The notes beneath the pieces are model-generated. The model saw only the letters and a list, made by a program, of their open reading frames with translations. It made no database searches and was not told where the DNA came from. Positions 18,011-28,446 of a DNA stretch of 64,000 nt are shown here, one piece after another. The stretch spans positions 124,001 through 188,000 of the forward strand of contig CAVYXK010000016.1 of the NCBI GenBank assembly GCA_963772445.1. Reading direction: 5' to 3'. This stretch comes from CAVYXK01 sp963772445 (GTDB taxonomy: Bacteria; Pseudomonadota; Alphaproteobacteria; Acetobacterales; Acetobacteraceae). Each line of letters opens with the position of its first letter. The first letter of the stretch is position 1. The translations under genes were made by a program, and so were the position numbers.

Positions 18011-19936
18011 TCACCGCCAGATCAGGAAGATGCCGACCAGCGCGACAAGGCCGATCAGCATGACGAAGGCGTAAACGGCGATCGAGCCGGTTTGGATCCT
18101 GACCGCGCCCTTCGATCCATCGACGGCGAGCTCCGCCAGACCGTTCGGGACGCCGTCGATCAGGGTGGCATCGCCGGTCTGCCAGAGTAGTTGGGCGATT
18201 CGGAAGGCGGGGCGAACGAACAGGAAGTCGTAGAGCTCGTCGAAATACCACTTGTTCAGCAGGAACAGATAGATCGGCCGGAACGTGGTGGCGAGCCACG
18301 CCGGGATAAGCGGCGCCAGCACGTAGCACACGTATACCGTGGCCATGCCGGCCACCGTCGCGATCAGGGGAAGCCACGCCGCCAGCGTGGGCACGCTTTC
18401 CATTCCCGCGACCGCATGATTCCACGAGGCGATCTGGATACTGTCGCCCCAGAACGCCTGCCACCCCGCGCCGACGAACCAAGGACCGAGGAGGAAGCCC
18501 GCCACCGTTGCGCCGATCCCGAGCACCACCAACGGGCCGGTCATCACCGACGGCGCCTCGTGTGAGTGTGCAAACTTTTCCGCCGGCATGCGCGGCTTGC
18601 CGTGGAACACCAGATACAGTTCGCGGAAGATGTAGACGCAGGTGAGATATGTGGCGACGAGCCCGGCGACGTAGCCGTAGACACCGAGACTGCTCCCCGC
18701 CGCGTAGGCCGCATGCAGCACCGCGTCATGCGACTGTGAGCCGGCGAACGGCCACATCCCGCCGAGCGAGAGCGACGCGACCCAGAATGCCACGTAGGTG
18801 ATCGGCATCTTGCGCCAAAGCCCGCCCATCTTGCGAATATCCTGCTCTTCGTGCTGCTGGGTGATCACCGCACCCGCGCACAGGAACAGCAGCGCCTTGA
18901 AGAAAGCGTGGCAGATCAGCAGGAATATCGCGGTCTGATAAGCGCCAACGCCGATGCCGATCATCATGAAGCCGAGCTCGGAACACGTCGAGTAGGCGAT
19001 GATTCTTTTGATGTCGAACTGCGTGATACCGATGGTGGCCGCGAACATTGCTGTGGTAGCGCCAATCAGCTCGACGAAGGCGAGCGTGTTGGGTGCGTCA
19101 TTCAGCAGAGGGCCCATCCGCGCCATCAGGAATACGCCCGCCGTAACCATCGTCGCGGCATGGATCAGCGCAGAGACCGGCGTCGGGCCCTCCATCGCGT
19201 CGGGCAACCAGACATGCAGGATGATCTGCGACGACTTGCCCATCGCGCCAATGAACAGCAGCAGCCCGATCAGCTCGTAAACACGGATGCCGAACAGCGA
19301 GTAGATCTCGTTCTGGTGCTGCGGCAGGGCCTGGAAAATGGCGTCAAGCTGGACAGAGCCGAAGGTGAGGAAGGTCAGAGCGATGCCGATGGCAAAGGCA
19401 AGGTCACCAATGCGGTTGACGATCATGGCCTTGATCGCCGCCGCACAGGCCGCAGGGCGGTCATACCAGTAACCAATCAGCAGGTAGGAGCAGACGCCGA
19501 CGCCTTCCCAGCCGAAGAAGAGCTGCAGCAGGTTGTTGGCAGTGACCAGCATCAGCATGCTGAAAGTGAACAGGTTCAGATAGGCAAAGAACCGGTAACG
19601 CCTGAACTTGTCATGCGCCATGTAGCCGATGCTGTACACGTGGATCAGCATCGAGACGAAGGTGACCATGGCGACCATCGTGGCCGACAGGGCATCGTAG
19701 CGAAGCGCCCAATCCACCTGGAAATCGCCGGCGTAGATCCAGGGGCCGAGCGTGACCGAGCCGGACGGCGCGCCACCCCATTCCAGTTGCACCCAGGCGG
19801 CCGGCCCGCAAACGGCAGCCAGCAGCATGCAGAGGATCGAGACCGCTTGTGCCGTGCGGTCACCGATCCATCGGCCGAACAGGCCCGCCACCATCGCGCC
19901 GAACAGCGGCGCGAACACCGCGGTGATCAAGAGCAT
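18011..19936 (-). CDS. nuoL: NADH:quinone oxidoreductase subunit L
   Basis: The 641-residue membrane protein is the distal antiporter-like proton pump of complex I, homologous to ND5. Conserved blocks include FFGWEGVGVCSYLLIGYWY, GKSSQIILHVWLPDAMEGPT and AYSTCSELGFMMIGIG. A C-terminal extension after about residue 510 corresponds to the long lateral helix HL that braces NuoL, NuoM and NuoN. It lies between nuoK and nuoM with gaps of only a few bases. The frame is intact. Confidence 0.97.
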   Translation of the reverse strand: MLLITAVFAPLFGAMVAGLFGRWIGDRTAQAVSILCMLLAAVCGPAAWVQLEWGGAPSGSVTLGPWIYAGDFQVDWALRYDALSATMVAMVTFVSMLIHVYSIGYMAHDKFRRYRFFAYLNLFTFSMLMLVTANNLLQLFFGWEGVGVCSYLLIGYWYDRPAACAAAIKAMIVNRIGDLAFAIGIALTFLTFGSVQLDAIFQALPQHQNEIYSLFGIRVYELIGLLLFIGAMGKSSQIILHVWLPDAMEGPTPVSALIHAATMVTAGVFLMARMGPLLNDAPNTLAFVELIGATTAMFAATIGITQFDIKRIIAYSTCSELGFMMIGIGVGAYQTAIFLLICHAFFKALLFLCAGAVITQQHEEQDIRKMGGLWRKMPITYVAFWVASLSLGGMWPFAGSQSHDAVLHAAYAAGSSLGVYGYVAGLVATYLTCVYIFRELYLVFHGKPRMPAEKFAHSHEAPSVMTGPLVVLGIGATVAGFLLGPWFVGAGWQAFWGDSIQIASWNHAVAGMESVPTLAAWLPLIATVAGMATVYVCYVLAPLIPAWLATTFRPIYLFLLNKWYFDELYDFLFVRPAFRIAQLLWQTGDATLIDGVPNGLAELAVDGSKGAVRIQTGSIAVYAFVMLIGLVALVGIFLIWR

Positions 19937-19947
19937 GCTCGAACCCC

Positions 19948-20268
19948 TCAGCCTTTCATCAGGTTGACATCCTCAACCTGGATGGAGCCGCGGTTGCGGA
20001 AATAGACGACCAGGATGGCGAGCCCGATGGAGGCCTCGGCGGCAGCCACGGTCAGCACGAACATGGCGAAGACCTGGCCTACAAGATCGCCGAGCGAGGC
20101 TGAGAACGCCACCAGATTGAGGTTGACCGAGAGCAGGATAAGCTCGATCGACATCAGGATGATGATGACGTTCTTGCGATTGAGGAAGATACCGAACACG
20201 CCGAGCACGAGCAGAATGGCACTGACCACGAGGTAGTGCCCCAGCCCGACCTGTTGCAGCCCCTGCAT
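19948..20268 (-). CDS. nuoK: NADH:quinone oxidoreductase subunit K
   Basis: The 106-residue protein has three hydrophobic helices and the conserved glutamates of NuoK/ND4L, seen in NVIIILMSIELILLSVNLN and FVLTVAAAEASIGLAILVVY. It lies next to NuoJ in the membrane arm of complex I and helps link quinone reduction to pumping. The start at MQGLQQVGLGHYL was chosen over an upstream ATG because it gives the family length and sits immediately after the nuoJ stop. The frame is intact. Confidence 0.95.
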   Translation of the reverse strand: MQGLQQVGLGHYLVVSAILLVLGVFGIFLNRKNVIIILMSIELILLSVNLNLVAFSASLGDLVGQVFAMFVLTVAAAEASIGLAILVVYFRNRGSIQVEDVNLMKG

Positions 20269-20269
20269 C

Positions 20270-21007
20270 TCAGCGTACCTCCGGCGCGTGATGGGCACCC
20301 GATGGAAGGTGGGCGCCTGCTTCGTGACTGGAGGTGAGCGGGTCCTCGTCGATGTCGCCCGGCTCGGTTACCTGCGGGCGATAGATGCCGAGGACCTTCA
20401 CGCCGACGCCGAGCCCGACCTCGACAAGCTCCAACGTTTCCTTGGGATCGCGTGCGGTCTGCACGCGGATGATCTGGTGGCGCGAGCGCCGTCGGTCTCG
20501 CAGGGTCAACACGATCGCACCGATCATCGCCACCAGCAACACCAGCCCGGCGGTCTGGAACAGAAGGATGTAGTCGGTATAGATCAGCCGGCCGAGCGCC
20601 ACCGTGTTGGTGACACCAACGGGCGCCGGCGCGTAACGCAACTGCGGCACCGCCGAAAGGAACTGCCAGCCGGCCATCACGAATACCAACTCGGCCAGCA
20701 GCAGGGCGCCGATCGCGGCGCCGACCGGCAGGTATCGCTGGAAGCCGCTGCGAAGCTGGGCAAAATCGACGTCCAGCATCATGACCACGAACAGGAACAG
20801 CACGGCGACGGCGCCGACATAGACAATAACCAGGATCAGCGCGAGGAACTCGGCCCCGGCAATCAGGAACAGAGCGGCGGCGTTGAAGAAGGCGACGATC
20901 AGGAACAGCACCGAGTGCACCGGATTGCGCGCACTGACGACCATCGCGGCGCTGGCTAACAGAAGCACCGAGAAGACATAGAAGCAGATGGTCGGAATGA
21001 TCGCCAT
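20270..21007 (-). CDS. nuoJ: NADH:quinone oxidoreductase subunit J
   Basis: The 245-residue protein carries the five-helix NuoJ/ND6 fold, including VLFLIVAFFNAAALFLIAGA and the glycine/tyrosine helix ALILVIVYVGAVAVLFLFV whose pi-bulge is central to coupling. It is somewhat longer than usual because of a hydrophilic C-terminal tail of about 70 residues ending in a His-rich stretch. It begins 6 bp after the nuoI stop and ends one base before nuoK. The membrane part is intact. Confidence 0.95.
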   Translation of the reverse strand: MAIIPTICFYVFSVLLLASAAMVVSARNPVHSVLFLIVAFFNAAALFLIAGAEFLALILVIVYVGAVAVLFLFVVMMLDVDFAQLRSGFQRYLPVGAAIGALLLAELVFVMAGWQFLSAVPQLRYAPAPVGVTNTVALGRLIYTDYILLFQTAGLVLLVAMIGAIVLTLRDRRRSRHQIIRVQTARDPKETLELVEVGLGVGVKVLGIYRPQVTEPGDIDEDPLTSSHEAGAHLPSGAHHAPEVR

Positions 21008-21013
21008 GGCGGG

Positions 21014-21503
21014 TTACCGGTACGGCGCATCGATCTCGAGACGCCGGGCGATCTCGGCTTCCCAGATGTCGCCGTTCGCCAGCAGCTTCTCCTTGTCATA
21101 AAATAGCTCTTCGCGGGTCTCGGCGGCGAACTCGAAATTCGGACCTTCGACGATCGCATCCACCGGGCAGGACTTCCTCGCAGAGACCGCAATAGATGCA
21201 TTTTGTCATATCGATGTCATAGCGCGTGGTACGGCGGGAGCCGTCGGCGCGCGGCTCGGCCTCTATGGTGATAGCCTGCGCCGGGCAGATTGCCTCGCAG
21301 AGCTTGCAGGCGATGCAGCGTTCCTCGCCGTTCGGGTAGCGGCGCAGCGCATGCTCGCCCTTGAAGCGTGGGCTGAGCGGGCCCTTCTCGTACGGGTAGT
21401 TGATGGTGGCTTTCGGCCGGAAGAAATAGCGCAAGGTCAGCCACATGCCTTCGATCAGCTCGGAGAGCAGCAGGCTGCGGGCGGTACGGTCGAGAGTGGC
21501 CAT
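21014..21503 (-). CDS. nuoI: NADH:quinone oxidoreductase subunit I, frameshifted
   Basis: NuoI holds the two [4Fe-4S] clusters N6a and N6b that carry electrons toward NuoB. The first motif is intact as CIACKLCEAICP. The second begins as CIYCGLCEE and continues in another frame as CPVDAIVEGPNFEFA down to the natural end at IDAPYR. Removing one base near 21168-21174 joins them, and the span is 3n+1, giving a normal 162-residue protein. Because complex I subunits on both sides are intact, this is more likely a sequencing error than decay. It lies between nuoH and nuoJ. Confidence 0.9.
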
Positions 21504-21516
21504 CGGTGCGAACCTA

Positions 21517-22531
21517 TCAGGCTGGGGTCGGCACGAACCCGGTGGCGAGCAGCCCGCCGGCGGTAATCACCAGCCATCCCAGGCTGGCCGGCAGGAACAC
21601 CTTCCATCCGAGCCGCATGAGCTGGTCATAGCGGTAGCGGGGGAACGTACCACGCACCCAGATGAAGACAAACAGGCAGAAGCAGACCTTCAGGATGAAC
21701 CAGATCGGGCCAATTGCCGGCCATAGTCCAAAGGGGCCGAGCCAGCCGCCCAGGAACAGGATGGTGGTCAGCGCGCTCATCAGGATCATGTTGGCGTATT
21801 CGCCGAGGAAGAAGAGCCCGAAACTCAACGAGCTGTACTCGACGAAGAAGCCGGCCACGATCTCGCTCTCGCCTTCCGGTAGGTCGAACGGAGAACGGTT
21901 GGTCTCCGCCAGCCCGGAGACGAAGAACACCACGAACATCGGGAACAGCGGAATGAAGAACCATATCTTCTGCTGTGCCAGCACGATCTGCGACAGGTTG
22001 AGGCTACCGGCGCACAAGCAGGACCGAGACGATGACGAAGCCCATCGAGACTTCGTAACTCACCATCTGCGCGGCGCTGCGCATGGCGCCGAGGAAGGCG
22101 TATTTCGAGTTGCTCGCCCAGCCGGCGACGATGATGCCATAAACGCCGAGCGAGCTGATCGCGAACAGATAAAGAATGCCCACATTGATGTTGGCGATCG
22201 CCCAGCCGGCATTCACCGGGATCACTGCCCAGGCGATCATCGCCAGGCCGAAGGTAATCATGGGCGCGATCAGGAACAGGAAACGATTCGCCCCCGACGG
22301 GATGATCGTCTCCTTCATTAGCATCTTGAGCGCATCGGCAAAGGGCTGCAGCAGACCGAACGGCCCAACGACATTGGGTCCCTTGCGCACCTGGATCGCC
22401 GCCAGCACTTTGCGTTCGGCGTAGGTCAGATAAGCGACCATGATCAGCAGCGGGACCAGCAACGCGAGCGTCTCGCCGACCACCAGGACGAGATGGCCGA
22501 GTGGGGTCTGCCAGACGCTTTCGCTGCTCAT
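21517..22531 (-). CDS. nuoH: NADH:quinone oxidoreductase subunit H, frameshifted
   Basis: NuoH/ND1 forms the quinone-binding channel at the junction of the two arms. The first part has YAERKVLAAIQVRKGPNVVG and GWASNSKYAFLGAMRSAAQM. The second part, in another frame, has LAETNRSPFDLPEGESEIVA, which lines the quinone site, and RYRYDQLMRLGWK. The two parts join as VSVLL-CAGSLNLSQIV if one base is removed near 22013-22020. The span is 3n+1 and the repaired length of about 337 residues is normal. It starts three bases after the nuoG stop. Confidence 0.92.
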
Positions 22532-22534
22532 CGG

Positions 22535-24600
22535 TTATTCCGCCGCGATACGGGCGGGCGCGACGAACGTCGCCGTGCACTCGGCCATCGTCGGGCTGGC
22601 CCGGCTGATCGGATCGGTCTGGTAGTAGTTTTCGATTGCAGGGGCGAACGGAACGTCGGACAGCAAGGCTGGATCGCCAGACGGGCCGGACTGGTCGGAG
22701 CAGCCGAACCGCGGCAGGAAGCCGATACGGCCGAACACAGGGTTCACCTGCTCCATGCCGCGCGCGCAGCGTCTCGATATCGTCATAGGGCAGGGTGTGG
22801 CCGGCAAGCTCGCTGACGGCGCGGATGATCTTCCAGTCCTCGCGTGCTTCGCCAGGCGGATAGACCGCGAGGGAGCCGCGCTGCACACGACCTTCGGTGT
22901 TGACGTAGGTGCCGTGCTTTTCGGTGTAGGCGGCGCCGGGCAGGATCACGTCGGCCCGCGCCGCGCCGCGATCGCCGTGATGGCCCTGGTAGATGACGAA
23001 GGTATCGGGGCCGATGCGGCGTGCTGCTTCGAACTCGTCGGCGCCGAGCAGCCACAGCACATCGACGCCGCCCCCCATCATCTGTGCCAGTTCTTTGCCG
23101 CGCGGCCCAGGGACGAAGCCGAGATCGAGCGCGCCGACCCGTGCCGCGGCGGCGTGCAGCATGTTGAACCCGTGCCAGTCCGGCGTCAGCGCGCCAAGCT
23201 CTGCGGCGAGCTTCCAGGCAGCCGCGAGGATCGCCGCTCCGTCAGGCCGCGCGGTTGCGCCGGCGCCCAGGATGATCATCGGCTTTTTCGTGCGACGCAT
23301 TGCGCCAGCAAATTCGTGCGAGCCGTCGAGCAGGCTGCGCAGCACGCTGGGCTCGGTGCCAAGATGCTGGACCGGGTAGGTCAGGTCTGCCGCCGGCCCG
23401 ATCAAGGCCGATCGGCAATCCGCTCGCCAGCCAGCGCTTGCGGATGCGCGCGTTCAGCACCGGCGCTTCGCGGCGCGGGTTCGAGCCGATGATCAGGATC
23501 GAGTCGGCTTCTTCGATCCCGGCGATGCTGGTGTTGAACAGGTAGAAATCCCGCCGCGACGGGTCAATCTGCTCACCACGCTGCCGGCAATCGAGATTGG
23601 CCGAGCCGAGCGCCGTCATGAAATCCTTCAGCGCCAACATGCTTTCTGCGTCGCAGAGATCGCCCGCTATGGCACCGATGCGGTCGCCCTTGACGCCCTG
23701 CAGCCGCTCGACGATGGCGCCGAACGCCCCGGGCCAGGTTGCGGGCGCAAGCTTGCCGTTGTCGCGCAGCCAGGGCCGATCGAGCCGCCGGCGCTTCAGA
23801 CCGTCCAGCGCAAAGCGCGACTTGTCGCCCAGCCACTCCTCGTTCACGTCCTCATTCAGGCGTGGCAGGATGCGCAGCACCTCCGGCCCGCGCGCATCGA
23901 CGCGGATGTTGGCGCCCACAGCGTCGAGCACGTCGACGCTGTCGATCTTGGCAAGCTCCCAGGGTCGCGCGACGAAGGCGTACGGCTTGGAGGTCAGCGC
24001 ACCGACCGGGCAGAGGTCGATGATGTTGGCGGACAGTTCGGAACTGAGCGCCTTCTCGACATAGGTGCCCACCTCCATGTTCTCGCCGCGCGACGTGGCA
24101 CCGAGTTCGTGCCCACCGGCAACCTCGCTGATGAAACGGATGCAGCGCGTGCAGTGGATGCAGCGCGTCATGAGGTCTTCACCAGCGGGCCGAGGTTCTT
24201 GTCCTTCACCGCGCGTTTGTTCTCTTCATAGCGCGAGTGGTCCATGCCGTAGCCGAGCGCCTGGTCCTGCAGGTCGCACTCGCCGCCTTCGTCGCAGATC
24301 GGACAATCGAGCGGATGATTGATCAGCAGGAATTCCATCACGGCGCGACGCGCGTCGCGCACCATCTTGCTGTCGGTATGCACCACCATGCCATCGGCAG
24401 ACCGGCTAGGCGCAGGAGGCAATCGGCTTGGGTGGCGCCTTCTCGATCTCGACCAGGCACATGCGGCAGTTGCCGGCAATCGACAGGCGGTCGTGGTAGC
24501 AGAAGCGTGGGATTTCAATGCCAGCGGCCTCGGCGGCCTGCAGGACGTTCGAGCCAACCGGCACTTCGACCTCGATGCCATCGATGGTGAGTTTTGGCAT
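22535..24600 (-). CDS. nuoG: NADH:quinone oxidoreductase subunit G, four frameshifts
   Basis: NuoG is the large iron-sulfur subunit of the peripheral arm. The N-terminal [2Fe-2S] motif is CYHDRLSIAGNCRMCLVE. The His/Cys cluster follows as HPLDCPICDEGGECDLQD, then the RCIHCTRCIRF cluster and a molybdopterin-oxidoreductase-like C-terminal domain. Frames change near 24399-24410 (+1, with an in-frame TAG), 24170-24176 (-1), 23399-23406 (+1) and 22757-22769 (+1). The net shift equals the remainder of the total span, so correcting these four points gives one 687-residue protein. It starts seven bases after nuoF ends. Four independent indels in one respiratory gene suggest poor sequence quality here. 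Confidence 0.88.
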
Positions 24601-24607
24601 TACCCGA

Positions 24608-25913
24608 TCACTCCGCCGCCAAGGGCATGGGCGGCACGCCGGTCCGGCGCTTGTAGGCGGCGATCCGCTCTTCGATGACCGGTCGGAAATGACGGATCAA
24701 ACCCTGGATCGGCCAGGCCGCGGCGTCACCGAGCGCGCAGATCGTGTGGCCCTCCACCTGTCGCGTCACCTGCTCGAGCGTGTCGATCTCTTCCGGTTCG
24801 GCGCGGCCGTCGACCATGCGGTTCATCACCCGCATCATCCAGCCGGTACCTTCCCGGCACGGCGTGCACTGGCCGCAGCTCTCGTGCTTGTAGAACTCGG
24901 AAAGCCGGGCAATCGCGCGGATGATGTCGGTGGATTTGTCCATCACGATGACTGCGGCGGTGCCGAGTCCGCTCTTCACGGCGACCAGACTGTCGAAATC
25001 CATCAGCACGTCATCGCAGACCGACTTTGGGATGACAGGCACCGAAGCGCCGCCGGGGATCACTGCCAGCAGGTTGTCCCATCCGCCGCGCACGCCTCCG
25101 GCATAGCGGTCGATCAGTTCGCGCAACGGGATGCCGAGGGCTTCTTCCACGTTGCACGGCTTGTTCACGTGGCCGCAGATGCAGAAGATTTTGGTGCCAG
25201 TGTTCCTCGGCCGGCCGATGGCAGGAGAACCATGCCGCGCCGCGCCGCATAATGGTCGGGGTGACCGCGATGCTTTCGACATTGTTCACCGTGGTGGGGC
25301 AGCCATACAGCCCGACCGCCGCCGGAAACGGCGGCTTCAGCCGCGGCATGCCCTTCTTGCCTTCCAGGCTCTCCAGAAGCCCGGTCTCCTCGCCGCAGAT
25401 ATACGCCCCGGCACCGCGGTGCACGTGAATGTCGAAATCGAACCCGGAGCCGCACGCGTTCGGTCCGGTCAGCCCGGCCTCATAAGCCTCGGCGATCGCC
25501 GCTTCCAACACGCGGCTCTCGTTATAGAACTCGCCGCGGATGTAGATGTAGCAAGTGTGCGCGGCCATCGCGAAGGAGGCAATCAGGCAGCCTTCGATTA
25601 GCTTGTGCGGGTCGTGGCGGATGATATCCCGGTCCTTGCAGGTGCCGGGCTCGCTTTCGTCAGCATTGACAGTCAGATAGTGGGGTCGGCCATCCGACTC
25701 CTTGGGCATGAAGGACCATTTGAGGCCGGTGGGAAACCCGGCGCCGCCCCGGCCGCGCAGACCGGACGCCTTGATTTCATCGATGATCGCATCCCGTCCC
25801 TTGGCCAGGATCTCCTTCGTGCCGTCCCAATCGCCCCGCGAGTGCGCCGCCTTCAGGCGCCAGTCGTGCTGGCCATAGAGGTTGGTGAAGATTCGATCAC
25901 TGTCGGCAAGCAT
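24608..25913 (-). CDS. nuoF: NADH:quinone oxidoreductase subunit F, frameshifted
   Basis: NuoF binds FMN, NADH and [4Fe-4S] cluster N3. The first frame has the glycine-rich nucleotide sites GLRGRGGAGFPTGLKWSF and RGAGAYICGEETGLLESL. The second frame has NTGTKIFCICGHVNKPCN and the cluster ligands SCGQCTPCREG. The break lies near 25221-25231, between RRGAAWFS and AIGRPRNTG, and removing one base joins the parts. The span is 3n+1 and the repaired protein of about 434 residues is family length. It starts five bases after nuoE ends. Confidence 0.92.
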
Positions 25914-25918
25914 CGCAC

Positions 25919-26564
25919 CTATGTCTCCGGCTCGAAATGCAGTGTCGTCAGAGTGTTCGGACCGCCCTCGGGCGCTGATGTCTGCCGTCCGGTCATGGAA
26001 CCGGCCGGCGGCGGCTCGCCGCGCCGCAGCGCCTCGAGTAGCTTCCTCGTCAGCGCCGCATCCAGGTCCTCATAAACATCGCTGTTATTCAATTGCAGGA
26101 CCGGCGCGTTGACGCAGGCGCCAAGACACTCGACTTCGGTCATCGTAAACAGACCGTCGGCGCTGGTTTCGCCCCAGCCCCGGATGCCGGTCGATTCGCG
26201 ACAGGCGCGTCACGACATCGTCCGACCCGCGCAGCCAGCATGGCGTGGTAGTGCACACCTGCAAATGCCATTTGCCGATCGGGCGAAGGTTGAACATCGT
26301 ATAGAACGTGGCCGCCTCATAAACGCGGATCGGCGCCATATCGAGCCGCCGCGCCACCTCGTTCATTCCCGCAAGCGGTATCCAGGCGCTGCCGGTCTGC
26401 CGGCCCATCTGTTCCTGCACAAGATAGAGCAGCGGGATCACCGCGCTGGCCTGGCGGCCGGGCGGGTATTTGGCGATGTGGCGCGCGGCCTCCGCTTCGC
26501 TTTCAGCATCAAAAGCGAAGGTGGTCGGCTGCTCGAAATCCTGGGTGAGTGCACTCTCCATCAT
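25919..26564 (-). CDS. nuoE: NADH:quinone oxidoreductase subunit E, frameshifted
   Basis: NuoE carries [2Fe-2S] cluster N1a. Two ligands are in CTTTPC of the first frame, and two are in ECLGACVNAP of the second. The helical N-terminal domain includes ASAVIPLLYLVQEQMG and VYEAATFYTMFNL. The frames meet near 26196-26204, and one base too many separates RGSDDVVTRL from RESTGIRGWGE. The span is 3n+1. The repaired protein is about 214 residues. It begins three bases after the nuoD stop. Start choice between two consecutive ATGs (MME) is open by one codon. Confidence 0.9.
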
Positions 26565-26567
26565 TGA

Positions 26568-27785
26568 TTACCTGTCGATCTCGCCGAACACGACATCGAG
26601 CGATCCGAGGATCGCCACGGTGTCGGCCAGCATGTGCCGTCTGGCCAGCACGTCCATTGCCTGGAGGAATGCGAAGCCGGTCGGGCGGATCTTGCAGCGG
26701 TACGGCTTGTTGGTGCCGTCAGCGACCAGATAGACACCGAACTCGCCCTTTGGGCTTTCGGTTGCTGTATAGGTCGCGCCTGCCGGCACGTGAAAGCCCT
26801 CGGTGAAATGCTTGAAATGATGGATCAGCGCCTCCATCGACCGCTTCATCTCGGCGCGCCGCGGCGGGGAGAACTTGTTGTCCAATACTTTCACCGGGCC
26901 GGGCTTCATTTTCGCCAGACACTGGCGGATGATCTTGACGCTTTCCCGCATTTCCCACATGCGGACCAGGTAACGGTCGTAGCAGTCGCCGTTGCGGCCG
27001 ACCGGGACCTGGAAGTCCACCTCCGCATATTTGTCATAGGGCTGCGCACGGCGCAGATCCCAGGGCACGCCGGACGCACGCAGGCAAGGGCCACACCAGC
27101 CCCAGGCCAGCGCGTTCTCGGCCGACATGATACCGATGTCGACGGTGCGCTGCTTCCAGATGCGATTGGCGGTGAGCAGTTCCTCGAGCTCATCGATGAA
27201 TTTCGGGAATACGTCCGCCCATTCGGCGATCCGCTCCTCGAGGCCAGCGGGCAGGTCGCGATTCACCCCGCCCGGACGGTAATAATTGGAATGAAGCCGC
27301 GCACCGGACGCAGCTTCGTAGAACTCCATCAGCTTCTCGCGTTCTTCGAACCCCCACAGGCTCGGGGTAATGGCGCCGACGTCCAAGGCATAGGTCGTGA
27401 GGTTCAGCAGATGGTTCAGCACACGGGTGATTTCGGCGAACAGCGTCCGGATCCACTGCGCTCGCTCGGGGACTACAATACCGAGAAGCTTCTCGACCGC
27501 CAGGACGAAAGTGTGCTCCTCGCACATCGGCGAGACGTAATCGAGTCGGTCGAAATACGGCACGTTCTGGATATACGTGCGGTACTCGATCAGCTTCTCG
27601 GTGCCGCGATGCAGAAAGCCGATATGCGGGTCCGCCCGCTCCACCACCTCACCATCCATCTCGAGGATCAGCCGCAGCACGCCGTGCGCCGCCGGGTGCT
27701 GGGGGCCGAAGTTGATGGCGTGGCTGTCGACCTCGATGACGTGCTGTCGCTTCGCCTCGCTTTCGGGAAGGATGTTGTCGCTCAT
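26568..27785 (-). CDS. nuoD: NADH:quinone oxidoreductase subunit D
   Basis: The 405-residue protein is the 49-kDa-type subunit, related to NiFe hydrogenase large subunits, that forms the quinone-binding pocket with NuoB and NuoH. Conserved sequence includes INFGPQHPAAHGVLRLILEM and HIGFLHRGTEKLIEY, the latter containing the His that contacts the quinone headgroup, and the C-terminal VAILGSLDVVFGEIDR. The frame is intact and the length normal. It lies four bases before nuoC ends on the upstream side, consistent with one transcript. Confidence 0.97.
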   Translation of the reverse strand: MSDNILPESEAKRQHVIEVDSHAINFGPQHPAAHGVLRLILEMDGEVVERADPHIGFLHRGTEKLIEYRTYIQNVPYFDRLDYVSPMCEEHTFVLAVEKLLGIVVPERAQWIRTLFAEITRVLNHLLNLTTYALDVGAITPSLWGFEEREKLMEFYEAASGARLHSNYYRPGGVNRDLPAGLEERIAEWADVFPKFIDELEELLTANRIWKQRTVDIGIMSAENALAWGWCGPCLRASGVPWDLRRAQPYDKYAEVDFQVPVGRNGDCYDRYLVRMWEMRESVKIIRQCLAKMKPGPVKVLDNKFSPPRRAEMKRSMEALIHHFKHFTEGFHVPAGATYTATESPKGEFGVYLVADGTNKPYRCKIRPTGFAFLQAMDVLARRHMLADTVAILGSLDVVFGEIDR

Positions 27786-27789
27786 CGGC

Positions 27790-28446
27790 TCAGCTCTTCT
27801 CCGTAGGAGGCGGCTGCGGCGGGTTGCGGGTCACCTTGGTGCGTTCCTGGTGCACCTTCTCGTCGCCGGGGAGCGTGGTCACGCCCTCCCAGGGGGAGAT
27901 GAAGTCGAAGCTGCGCCAGTCCTGGGTCAGCTTCACCGGCTCATAGACGACCTGCTTGCGGTCTTCGTCATAGCGGACCTCGACATAGCCGGTGAGCGGG
28001 AAGTCCTTGCGGAGTGGATGTCCCTCAAACCCATAGTCGGTCAGGATCCGTCGCAGATCGGGCTGGCCGGCGAATAGGATGCCGAACAGGTCCCAAGCTT
28101 CACGCTCCCACCAGGTGGCGCAAGGCCAGATGCTGCAGACCGACGGCACCGGCGTGCTCTCGTCGGTGGCGACGATCACCCGCAAACGCTGGTTCAACGA
28201 CACCGACAGCAGGTTGTACACCACGTCGAACCGCTCGGATCGATCCGGCCAATCGACGCCGCAGAGATCCATGAGCTGCTCGAAGGCGAAGCGTGGATCG
28301 TCGCGCAGCGTGGTCATCAGCGCGACCAGCATGTCGCGCTCTGCATCGGCGATGACCTCTCCCTGCTCGATGCGCACTGAACGCACGCCTGGGAGCATGC
28401 CGACCGCATGCGCGAGCGTCTGGGTTGCAGTTTCGGACTCAGCCAC
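27790..28446 (-). CDS. nuoC: NADH:quinone oxidoreductase subunit C
   Basis: The 30-kDa-type subunit scaffolds the peripheral arm. The conserved core is CATWWEREAWDLFGILFAGQ followed by RILTDYGFEGHPLRKDFPL. A GTG start at 28446 (VAESETATQ) is chosen because it overlaps the nuoB stop by eight bases and gives 218 residues. The longer open frame upstream is antisense-like to nuoB. The C-terminus ends in a proline-rich tail. The frame is intact. Confidence 0.93.
   Translation of the reverse strand: MAESETATQTLAHAVGMLPGVRSVRIEQGEVIADAERDMLVALMTTLRDDPRFAFEQLMDLCGVDWPDRSERFDVVYNLLSVSLNQRLRVIVATDESTPVPSVCSIWPCATWWEREAWDLFGILFAGQPDLRRILTDYGFEGHPLRKDFPLTGYVEVRYDEDRKQVVYEPVKLTQDWRSFDFISPWEGVTTLPGDEKVHQERTKVTRNPPQPPPTEKS

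Noticed and set aside
16783..18063. A 426-codon open frame on the plus strand opposite nuoM
   Set aside because: It is a shadow of nuoM in GC-rich DNA, full of His, Gln and Arg with no recognisable fold, and nuoM itself is clearly conserved.
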